From Azotosporobacter soli (GTDB lineage Bacteria; Bacillota; Negativicutes; SG130): 64,000 bases of DNA. Under the pieces are notes generated by a model. That model had not been told where the DNA came from. It saw only the letters and a list, made by a program, of their open reading frames with translations, and ran no database searches. Positions 46,057-53,204 of this stretch are shown in pieces (position 1 is the stretch's first letter; each line of letters opens with the position of its first letter). The stretch is from NCBI RefSeq assembly GCF_030542965.1, contig NZ_JAUAOA010000006.1, positions 1-64,000 on the forward strand, in the 5' to 3' direction. Both the position numbers and the translations under genes were made by a program.

Positions 46057-47349
46057 ATGCTTGATAAACTATGGCGAAAATCAACCGCCATCCAATTGCT
46101 TAAAACTTTTTCGCGCAATGATTCTCCGTGGGAAAATGATGCAGCCGTCTTTTTTATAAAAAACGGCTTGGCTCGCTTGCGTATGGAATGCGGACTTGCC
46201 AAAGACCATCGTTTGAAGGTGTTTTTAGACTTGAACGATACACCCTTAATCAAAATACATTCTATCGATGAAAACCTTTGCCCTACTTGTGAAAAACTGA
46301 TCTCTGCCGGTTACGGCTTAGGAACGCTCAGCGCCGAAGAAATCTCGACAATTCGTACTCATCTGAACCGCCCTTATGAATCGATCTCTTCTTCTTTGGA
46401 CGAATTACGTCCGATTTTGAATTTGCTGAAAAGCGGTTTTTATGCGCTGGCCGATTTGCCGCTTTTGCCATCGGACGGAAACGGAAACCTTTTTTGGAAT
46501 CAAACAAACATTCCTGTTCCTAACAAAGGAAGCCGCTGGATTCATCTAAAAGGCTTTGTCGCGGAAGGTCAACCAACATTCTTGTTGGCGAGCCAGCCGC
46601 CAAACCGTATCGACGAAGAGACCGTCAATGCATACCGTGAGAAAATACGTGCAGGCGAACCTTTACACGGTTTGGCTTACTACATAGGTTATAGTCTCTG
46701 CGTCTTGCTTGACGGCCATCATAAAGCTCTGGCTGCTGCTCTGGAAGGGCAAAAACTACGCTGTCTAACAATTTTGCCTGTGCATTCCGAGTCGTATGAG
46801 CAAAATAGAGTAGATTATAAAATCTCATTGGGCGGTGTCTGGTTCAACACGGAAAGCCTATCTTCAAACGCTGACAATCTGATAAGCAAAGGCTTTTTCT
46901 GCTATGACAATTTAAGTGTAGATGAGGTGGAGCAACGATTGTCTCAGTCTGTAGAATCGTGGGATCAATACCAATGGCCGCAAGCTACGCTTGAAGCAGG
47001 TCGCAAATATCCCAATGCATTTGCTTTGGCCTGCGCAGAATGCGCAGGCGACCTGTCGAGTGATCGGATTGACCGCCTATTGCGAAGTGAGGAAGAAGAT
47101 TCCATAGAGAAGTTGCAGCTTATCATGAACTCGTTAATCGGTTTGCACGATGACAGAGCTTTTTCCGTAGTAAAACGAATCGCCAAAAATCGTAATTATT
47201 GCCTCTTATGGCATGAAGCGTTTCAATTTTTGTCCACGATCAAAACAGAGGAAGTCGAATCCTTCTTCATTGACTTCTTGATTGACGATGATAAAACCCG
47301 GCCTGAACTAACAAAAATAGCCGATGCCTATTTAGCAGCCGAGTCTTAA
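46057..47349 (+). CDS. Hypothetical protein with a ParB-like DGHHK motif
   Basis: The 430-residue soluble protein starts behind AAAGGAGG. Around 195-235 it has RAGEPLHGL...LLDGHHKALAAALEG, which resembles the N-terminal ParB/sulfiredoxin fold with its DGHHR nucleotide-binding motif. The C-terminal third (about 310-428) looks like helical repeats. In ParB-type proteins the motif binds CTP or cuts DNA; whether it does here is unknown. It is paired with the small gene upstream. Confidence 0.65.
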   Translation: MLDKLWRKSTAIQLLKTFSRNDSPWENDAAVFFIKNGLARLRMECGLAKDHRLKVFLDLNDTPLIKIHSIDENLCPTCEKLISAGYGLGTLSAEEISTIRTHLNRPYESISSSLDELRPILNLLKSGFYALADLPLLPSDGNGNLFWNQTNIPVPNKGSRWIHLKGFVAEGQPTFLLASQPPNRIDEETVNAYREKIRAGEPLHGLAYYIGYSLCVLLDGHHKALAAALEGQKLRCLTILPVHSESYEQNRVDYKISLGGVWFNTESLSSNADNLISKGFFCYDNLSVDEVEQRLSQSVESWDQYQWPQATLEAGRKYPNAFALACAECAGDLSSDRIDRLLRSEEEDSIEKLQLIMNSLIGLHDDRAFSVVKRIAKNRNYCLLWHEAFQFLSTIKTEEVESFFIDFLIDDDKTRPELTKIADAYLAAES

Positions 47350-47425
47350 TGCGCACCGTTTCCTTAACTCCATCTGTCACTGAACCATCACTTTCGCTCA
47401 TCCTTTTCCAACATTAATTGATAAA

Positions 47426-47457
47426 AAGGCTTCTCGGTCAAACGACCGAGAAGCCTT
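47426..47457 (-). terminator. Terminator of selC
   Basis: AAGGCTTCTCGGTC pairs perfectly with GACCGAGAAGCCTT across a four-base loop. On the minus strand TTTTT follows directly. It starts 11 bases after the tRNA 3' end. Confidence 0.9.
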
Positions 47458-47467
47458 GATTTACCTA

Positions 47468-47565
47468 TGGCGGGAGCGTGTAGGAATCGAACCCACCCAG
47501 GACGGTACTGCCGCCCCGCGAACGGTTTTGAAGACCGCAGAGACCACCAGACCTCATCCGCCCCC
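47468..47565 (-). tRNA. selC: tRNA-Sec (selenocysteine, anticodon UCA)
   Basis: The 98-base gene has an anticodon loop CTTCAAA (UCA anticodon), a long variable arm (CGGGGCGGCAGTACCGTCCTG), a GTGGGTTCGATTCCTAC T-arm and an encoded CCA end. An acceptor stem of about eight pairs, one of them imperfect, and the long extra arm are features of tRNA-Sec. It implies the organism makes selenoproteins via SelA, SelB and SelD, none of which are in the window. The AT-rich island lies on the side of its 3' end. Confidence 0.95.
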
Positions 47566-47620
47566 TTGTTATGTATCCATATTATCACACGCAGCATTAA
47601 ACCGCAAATCTTCTGTCATT

Positions 47621-47757
47621 TTATCCATAGTTACGCACAGGTGTTTGCCTTGTTATGAACAGGCAAAATAGTTATCAACAGAGTTTTGCACTTATGCACA
47701 TAAACGACTCTTTTTCAACAACTTGCTCACAGCTTATCCCCTGCTTTTTGTGGATAA
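47621..47757. promoter_or_regulatory. Cluster of DnaA-box-like sequences
   Basis: The consensus TTATCCACA occurs once perfectly, as TGTGGATAA at 47749. It occurs with one mismatch at 47621 (TTATCCATA), 47672 (TTATCAACA) and 47692 (TTATGCACA), and with two at 47631, 47653, 47712 and 47734. So eight sites lie within 140 bases in the gap between selC and the serpin gene. No AT-rich unwinding region is obvious. Confidence 0.55.
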
Positions 47758-47784
47758 CTTTATTTACTTGTTTACTTTGTTCCG

Positions 47785-49029
47785 TTAGCTTTTGCTGGGA
47801 TCGTTCACCGCGCCCATGAAGAGGATAGAGTCAGTCGGCTTATGCACAATCAGGAATAGGAACGGATGATCGGCGCGGAAGATCGTCGGTTGTTGGGGCA
47901 GAAAGCTTTTAAGTCCGACCACGACAGCGGTCGCAGCGGCGGCTTCACTGCCTTTTTCGTTGACTTCGATCATCGCCTGATGGATCACATGGCTGATGTA
48001 CAAATCTTTGCGCCCGTCCATGCCCGACAAATCGGCTTTGTATTGATCGAAGGCATCGGCCATGCCGAGCGCCGGGAGAAGTTTTTCGTCGTCCAAGTAA
48101 TAGCGGGTCGCGAATTTGAATTTAGGCAGCGACACTTCGACCTGTTTCATCGTCATTTGCGCACGCAATGTCCTGATTTGCTCCGGCGAAAGATTGCGCG
48201 CCAAATCGGCCGCGCTGCCGTTCGGCAGCAAGACCAGCATCGCGACGTCATCGCCTGCGTACGGCAGTTCGACGGCCTGGACGCCTTCGCTTTCGGCGTA
48301 GGCAAACGTATCGCTTTGCCGCATCAGCGCGGCGTCGATCTTGCTGCCGTCAGCGAGGCGGAACGGCTGGTTGCTTGTCGCTTCGGCCTTAAATGGTTTT
48401 TCCCAGTCGCCTTTAAAGTAAATCGCGTTGGTCAGCACGAGGCGCGTCAGATAGGTCAGATCGCCCTGCTGCAAAAGATTTTTGATCTTATTGTCGGTTC
48501 GTTCTTCCACCCAATGGTTGATCGTCATACGGCTGTTCTCGGTATCTTTGGCAAAGTCAAGCGTTTGAAACGACCCCTGGTAATAACGGTCGGTCAGGGA
48601 AAGAAACGGCTCGCTAAACGAAAAGCCCTTCTGTCCCCAAAGCGCATTGGCGATCTCGAGCCGGTAGCCTTTATCCTTCCCCGTTTGCAGCTGCGTCAGC
48701 AGGTTGGAGAATTTCTGATGCAGCTCGTCTTGCGGCCCCGTAAAATGCAAGGCTTTCGCCATTTGCGCTTCGGTCTGGCCGCGACTGCCGGCATAGGTCA
48801 TGACCAAAGCCGTTGAAACGCCGAGCGGCGAATAAAACGTATTCTTGTCCGGCTGCGCTAGCTGGATGCGTTGGTACAGATCGACCGCAAACTGGTTGTT
48901 GCCTTCCGCTGTGTTGTTGTCTTTCTCTGCCGGAACGCCAGCGCCCGCGATGCCTGTAACGATAAGAAGCAGCGCCGACAGACACAGGCCGATCCATTTT
49001 GCCTTTCGCCCGCAATATTCGTTTATCAT
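47785..49029 (-). CDS. Secreted serpin (serine protease inhibitor)
   Basis: The 414-residue protein has an N-terminal signal segment (about 12-30) and a complete serpin fold: NTFYSPLGVSTALVMTYAGSRG, NHWVEERTDNKIKNLL, LTNAIYFKGDWEKPF, ELPYAGDDVAMLVLLP and FRADHPFLFLI. The reactive loop NEKGSEAAAATAVVVGLKS has the small-residue hinge of inhibitory serpins. Counting from the conserved hinge Glu (P17) places Lys-Ser at P1-P1', predicting inhibition of trypsin-like proteases. It probably acts in the periplasm or outside. It is flanked by the two DnaA-box clusters. Confidence 0.9.
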   Translation of the reverse strand: MINEYCGRKAKWIGLCLSALLLIVTGIAGAGVPAEKDNNTAEGNNQFAVDLYQRIQLAQPDKNTFYSPLGVSTALVMTYAGSRGQTEAQMAKALHFTGPQDELHQKFSNLLTQLQTGKDKGYRLEIANALWGQKGFSFSEPFLSLTDRYYQGSFQTLDFAKDTENSRMTINHWVEERTDNKIKNLLQQGDLTYLTRLVLTNAIYFKGDWEKPFKAEATSNQPFRLADGSKIDAALMRQSDTFAYAESEGVQAVELPYAGDDVAMLVLLPNGSAADLARNLSPEQIRTLRAQMTMKQVEVSLPKFKFATRYYLDDEKLLPALGMADAFDQYKADLSGMDGRKDLYISHVIHQAMIEVNEKGSEAAAATAVVVGLKSFLPQQPTIFRADHPFLFLIVHKPTDSILFMGAVNDPSKS

Positions 49030-49079
49030 GCTCGCACTCCCTTTATTTTTATTTGCTTTACTGCTTCTATTCTACCTGT

Positions 49080-49155
49080 AAATCCACACCTTGCCAACAA
49101 GTTACCCACAGGATATCCACCGATTTTTGTGGATAACTTTTCGCTTTTACGCACA
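49080..49155. promoter_or_regulatory. Second cluster of DnaA-box-like sequences
   Basis: A perfect TGTGGATAA lies at 49128; TTACCCACA at 49102 has one mismatch; 49080, 49113 and 49147 have two. It overlaps the upstream region of the serpin gene, between it and the divergent xth gene. The gap to 49250 contains no gene. Confidence 0.5.
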
Positions 49156-49250
49156 CTTCTCTTCTATGAATCACTCTTTGAAGTTTCTTGGCATGTTTGT
49201 TTGCGTCTGCTATAATTACACTCAAATTGAAGTAATGAGGATGGTACGTT

Positions 49251-50003
49251 ATGCGATTGATTTCCTGGAACGTAAACGGTCTTAGGGCCTGTCTGGGCAA
49301 AGGCTTTGCCGATTTTTTCACTGGCATTGACGCCGATATCGTCTGCCTGCAGGAAACGAAGATGCAGGAAGGCCAGGCCAAAATCGATTTTCCCGGCTAC
49401 CGCCAGTATTGGAACAGCGCGGTAAAGAAAGGTTATTCCGGCACCGCGATCTTCACCCGGTTGGAACCCTTGTCGGTGCGCTACGATTTGGGGCAGAGCG
49501 AACACGATCAGGAAGGGCGCGTCATCTGCCTTGAGTTCGAGTCGTTTTTTCTGGTCACGGTCTACACGCCGAATTCGCAGCGCGAGTTGGCGCGGCTCGA
49601 TTATCGGCTGCAATGGGAAGACGACTTTCGCGCTTACCTGCAGGAACTGGATCGGCAAAAACCGGTCATTCTCTGCGGCGACATCAATGTGGCACATCAG
49701 GAGATCGACCTGAAAAATCCGAAGACCAATCGTCGCAACGCCGGTTTCACCGACGAGGAACGCGGCAAGATGAGCGAACTTTTGGCTGCGGGCTTTACCG
49801 ATACGTTCCGCCATTTGTATCCGGAGCAGGAAGACGCCTACACCTGGTGGTCATATATGATGAAGGCGCGCGAACGCAATATCGGTTGGCGGATCGACTA
49901 CTTCCTGATTTCCGACCGCCTGCGCAGCGAGTTGAAGGACGCTAAAATTTATCCCGACGTAATGGGCAGCGATCACTGCCCGGTCGGCCTGGAAATTTTC
50001 TAG
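49251..50003 (+). CDS. xth: Exonuclease III
   Basis: The 250-residue Mg-dependent enzyme repairs abasic sites and has 3'-5' exonuclease activity. Motifs are [36 protein letters not shown] with catalytic Asp and Asn, WWSYM, and [11 protein letters not shown] with catalytic Asp and His. Length is standard. It is a single-gene unit followed by a hairpin. Confidence 0.95.
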   Translation: MRLISWNVNGLRACLGKGFADFFTGIDADIVCLQETKMQEGQAKIDFPGYRQYWNSAVKKGYSGTAIFTRLEPLSVRYDLGQSEHDQEGRVICLEFESFFLVTVYTPNSQRELARLDYRLQWEDDFRAYLQELDRQKPVILCGDINVAHQEIDLKNPKTNRRNAGFTDEERGKMSELLAAGFTDTFRHLYPEQEDAYTWWSYMMKARERNIGWRIDYFLISDRLRSELKDAKIYPDVMGSDHCPVGLEIF

Positions 50004-50037
50004 GCCTGCCGCATTTTGCTCTTCTTTCTCACCTTGC

Positions 50038-50093
50038 GCCGTCCTTGTCTCCTGCCGCTAAGCGCGCAGCCGAGGCAAGCGACGGCTTTTTTT
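50038..50093 (+). terminator. Terminator after the exonuclease III gene
   Basis: GCCGTCCTTGTCTC pairs with GAGGCAAGCGACGGC (small bulges), followed by TTTTTTT. The rest of the gap to 50243 holds only the promoter region of the next gene. Confidence 0.7.
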
Positions 50094-50243
50094 CGTTTCA
50101 TCCCGTAACAGGAGTTTTTTAAACGTTTTTTCCTTTTTTCGCGAGAAAAAGTATAATAACTTTAAAAACCCCGCTCGCGTTGTTATTCATTTTGTAATTT
50201 GCTATGCTTGTCCTATCACACTTTCTAAACGATGGAGCATTGC

Positions 50244-51986
50244 ATGATGTATGAAACAAAACCGTGTAAACCTTTTCGACGCGAACTCCTCACCTTGCTC
50301 TTACTGATGATCGTCGCAATCCTGCTGCTCGTCGAAGGCAGCAACGCGTTTGTTTTTTATCAATTGAACTCGCAGTACCAAAGCAGCGAAGCCGCCAATG
50401 TCCGCAGCACGGTGCAGCAGACGCTGGCTTTTCAGGATCAGGCCTATCTGCTTTATGAGCAGCAGCTGGAAGAACGGATGAAAAAAGCGATGGATCTTTT
50501 CCAGCAGGCGTATCTGCGCAACGGAAAGAACCCGTTGCGAATCGATCTGCAGCGCATCCAGCGCAATGCCGGACTGGACATCGATCTTTTCGTCCTCGAC
50601 AACGAGGGCCGCGTCATCTACACCACGTTTTCGCCGGATCTGAACCAGCTCGTGATACGACCGGATTCGAGTCTGGCAAAATCGCTGCAGCACGCGCGGG
50701 AAAACGACGAGTACCTGGTCGATCGCTCTTCGGTCAGTCTTTATGACGGCGTTAAGAAATTCTCTTACCAAAGCACGCCTGACGACAAATACTTTTTGGA
50801 GATCGGCATCGCGCTCTCGCAGCACCAGGATGCGCTTGGCGTCATCGACTTCGATGCCGCGATCGAGCAGCTGATCTCCGAGCATGACATCCTGGCCTCT
50901 GTCCGGGTGTACGACCGGGCCGGCTCCGATTTCACCGCGGCTAAGGGAACGGGACAGTATCGCCTGAGCGGCGAAAAACTGGCCGCCCTGCAATCCGCCG
51001 TTCATACCGAAAAGCCGCAGCAGCTGAGCGAAGGCGCTTTGACTTATGAGTATCTGCCACTGCCGCGCCAGAAGGACTATTTGACCGGCAAAGTGGTCGA
51101 GATCGTCTATGACACCGGCAAATGGCAGCTGCGTTGGCAAAAGTACCTTTTGCTGCATGGCGCGATCGCGCTTGCCGCGATTTTCGGCGGCATTCTTTGC
51201 AGCTTTTGGCTGACGAACCGAATCGCGCAGCCGATTTTGCGCCTCTCTCATAGCGTACGCCGCATCGCATCCGGCAACTTCAACGAGCCGGTTTCTATCG
51301 CAGGCGAGAATGAGATCAGCCGTTTGGCAGAGGATATCGACGGCATGCGGCAGAAGTTGGTCGCGATGATCGGTTATCTGAAGGATTCAAACGATCAGCT
51401 TGCGCAAGGCTACGACCTGACGATCCGCGCCTTTTTTAAGACGCTCGAAGTCCGCGAAAGCCGCACCGCATCGCATTCGCTGCGCGTAAACCAGATCGCG
51501 ATGGATATCGGACGGCAGCTACAACTGAGCGAAGAACAATTGTTGAAACTGGAATGGGGTACACTGCTCCACGATATCGGCAAGCTGGCGATTGAAGATG
51601 CAATTTTATTAAAATCGGGGCCGCTGACCGTTGAGGAATACGAGTCAATGAAGGAACACCCGCGCATCGGCTATGAAGTGCTGCAGGATGCCGCCTATCT
51701 GCGCGACGCGCTGGAGGTCTCGCTCTTTCATCATGAAAATTATGACGGTACCGGCTATCCGCACCGTCTCAAAGGCGAGGACATACCACTCCTGGCGCGA
51801 ATTTGCGCCGTAGCCGACGCGTTTGAAGCGATGACCGCTGATCGCCCTTACCGCCAGGGAATTCCACTGGAAGAGGCAGTGGAGGAACTGAAACGCTGTT
51901 CCGGCGCACAGTTCGACCCGTTGGTGCTCGATGCGTTTTTTGCACTGCCCTTGGAAGAATATCGGATACCAAAAGACCCGGCCTAA
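50244..51986 (+). CDS. Membrane HD-GYP domain protein (probable cyclic-di-GMP phosphodiesterase)
   Basis: The 580-residue protein has a transmembrane helix (about 20-40), an extracytoplasmic sensor domain with coiled coil, a second helix near 310-330, HAMP, and a C-terminal HD-GYP domain. HD-GYP motifs are seen: HSLRVNQIA, LLHDIGKLAI, HPRIGYEVL, HHENYDGTGYPHRL (GTGYP in place of GYP-type) and ADAFEAMTADRPYR. It should hydrolyse cyclic di-GMP in response to an external signal. Start at 50244 follows GGAG. The last codons form part of a hairpin with the region after the stop. Confidence 0.88.
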   Translation: MMYETKPCKPFRRELLTLLLLMIVAILLLVEGSNAFVFYQLNSQYQSSEAANVRSTVQQTLAFQDQAYLLYEQQLEERMKKAMDLFQQAYLRNGKNPLRIDLQRIQRNAGLDIDLFVLDNEGRVIYTTFSPDLNQLVIRPDSSLAKSLQHARENDEYLVDRSSVSLYDGVKKFSYQSTPDDKYFLEIGIALSQHQDALGVIDFDAAIEQLISEHDILASVRVYDRAGSDFTAAKGTGQYRLSGEKLAALQSAVHTEKPQQLSEGALTYEYLPLPRQKDYLTGKVVEIVYDTGKWQLRWQKYLLLHGAIALAAIFGGILCSFWLTNRIAQPILRLSHSVRRIASGNFNEPVSIAGENEISRLAEDIDGMRQKLVAMIGYLKDSNDQLAQGYDLTIRAFFKTLEVRESRTASHSLRVNQIAMDIGRQLQLSEEQLLKLEWGTLLHDIGKLAIEDAILLKSGPLTVEEYESMKEHPRIGYEVLQDAAYLRDALEVSLFHHENYDGTGYPHRLKGEDIPLLARICAVADAFEAMTADRPYRQGIPLEEAVEELKRCSGAQFDPLVLDAFFALPLEEYRIPKDPA

Positions 51987-52015
51987 GCCGAGTCTTTTGG
52001 TAAGGCTGAAAAGAA

Positions 52016-52123
52016 ACGGTAACACAAAGAAGCGAAGCGGGCCGATTCGATCGGCCCGAAAAAAAGGAAGAAGAATACTAAACTCTTCCTCCCTTCTTCG
52101 ATTCTTCGTGTAAAAAACGTCCC
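52016..52123. repeat. Palindromic dispersed repeat, copy 1
   Basis: It shares ACGGTAACAC, AAGAAGCGAAGCGGGCCGAT, CGATCGGCCCG, TCTTCCTCCC and TCTTCGTGTAAAAAACGTCC with 53090..53197. Outer inverted arms and an inner hairpin (GGGCCGAT/ATCGGCCC) make it foldable as a whole. This is MITE- or REP-like, non-coding. Confidence 0.75.
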
Positions 52124-52150
52124 ACTTGCTTTCGTTTTATCGACATTCTC

Positions 52151-52177
52151 AGCCCCTGTTTAGGCAGGGGCTTTTTT
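52151..52177 (+). terminator. Terminator for the HD-GYP gene
   Basis: AGCCCCTG pairs with CAGGGGCT across a six-base loop and is followed by T6 on the plus strand. It lies past the dispersed repeat. Confidence 0.85.
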
Positions 52178-52180
52178 CAT

Positions 52181-52924
52181 TCAGTCATCGCTGCCGCGCA
52201 GAATCATCAAAAGACGTAGGATTTCCCAGTACAGCCAGACCATCGTGACCATCAGGCCGAAAGCCGCGAACCATTCCATCTGCGCCGGTAAGCCTTGACG
52301 CGCTCCGTCTTCGATCCGGTCGAAGTCGAGGATCAGGTTCAACGCCGCGACGCCGATCACGACCAGGCTAAACACGATGCCAATGATGCCGCCGCTGCGA
52401 AACGGCAGGTTAATGCCGAACATGCCGAGCAGCAGATTGGCCATGATCACCAGAAAAACGCCCATCGTAGCCGCCGCCACGAACGACTTGAATTTTTCCG
52501 TCGCACGGATCAGTCCGAAGCGATAGCAGCCGAACATCGCCGCTGCGACGCCAAACGTCAGCATCACCGCTTGAAATGCGATGCCGCCGTATTTCATCGA
52601 CAGGATCATCGTGATGGAGCCGAGAGCAAAGCCTTCGAACACCGCATACAGCGGCGCCGTTACATGACAGGTTTGCGGTTTGAAGCAGGCGACCATGCCG
52701 AGAATCAGCGTCGCAACGATGCCGACGCCGGCAAAGATCGCAACGGTTTCGAACTTACCCGTCATTGCCAGATACAAGAAGGTGGACAGGGAAGACGCAA
52801 CCAGTAAGAAGAGCAGGCTCATCGCCTTGTTGATCGTACCGCTGACTGTCATCGTTTCCTGGCCGACCTGATACCCTGAGCGAGTAAACGTATCGCTCTT
52901 AAAAATCGGATTTGAATTTCTCAT
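52181..52924 (-). CDS. Bax inhibitor-1/YccA family membrane protein
   Basis: The 247-residue protein has about seven transmembrane helices and the family pattern: CHVTAPLYAVFEGFALGSIT in the middle, FVAAATMGVFLVIMANLLLG, and LDFDRIEDGARQGLPAQMEWFAAFGL with its acidic pair near the end. Bacterial members (YetJ and relatives) are pH-gated calcium leak channels; the role here is unknown. It is a single gene. Confidence 0.85.
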   Translation of the reverse strand: MRNSNPIFKSDTFTRSGYQVGQETMTVSGTINKAMSLLFLLVASSLSTFLYLAMTGKFETVAIFAGVGIVATLILGMVACFKPQTCHVTAPLYAVFEGFALGSITMILSMKYGGIAFQAVMLTFGVAAAMFGCYRFGLIRATEKFKSFVAAATMGVFLVIMANLLLGMFGINLPFRSGGIIGIVFSLVVIGVAALNLILDFDRIEDGARQGLPAQMEWFAAFGLMVTMVWLYWEILRLLMILRGSDD

Positions 52925-53035
52925 TTGAGATACCTCCTGGAAATTTTAACATACAATATTACCTTTTCGCCTCGCAGCGCTTTTCTCCTGCTGAAAAATA
53001 CGCAACCGCAAAGACACAACGTTCAAAAAGGCGAT

Positions 53036-53060
53036 AGGCGGCCGATACGATCGGCCGCCT
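53036..53060. repeat. Perfect palindrome related to the core of the dispersed repeats
   Basis: AGGCGGCCGAT and ATCGGCCGCCT flank a three-base centre. The core GGCCGAT/ATCGGCC is shared with the inner hairpin of the repeats at 52016 and 53090, which begins 30 bases downstream. Confidence 0.65.
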
Positions 53061-53089
53061 CAGAGTGTGGACAATTTTTAAAACAGAAT

Positions 53090-53197
53090 ACGGTAACACG
53101 AAGAAGCGAAGCGGGCCGATCCGATCGGCCCGGTAGAAAGAAAGAAGAATAATAATCTCTTCCTCCCTCCTTCGACTCTTCGTGTAAAAAACGTCCC
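53090..53197. repeat. Palindromic dispersed repeat, copy 2
   Basis: It is a near copy of 52016..52123. It ends eight bases before the stop side of the xanthine dehydrogenase gene and may act as its transcription end. Confidence 0.75.
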
Positions 53198-53204
53198 GGT
53201 GGTT

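Noticed and set aside
47468-47565. tRNA-Leu or tRNA-Ser because of the long variable arm
   Set aside because: The anticodon loop reads CTTCAAA, giving UCA, and the acceptor/T-arm layout fits tRNA-Sec.
47621-47757. Chromosomal origin
   Set aside because: No dnaA, rpmH or dnaN nearby and no clear unwinding region; the box cluster alone is not enough.
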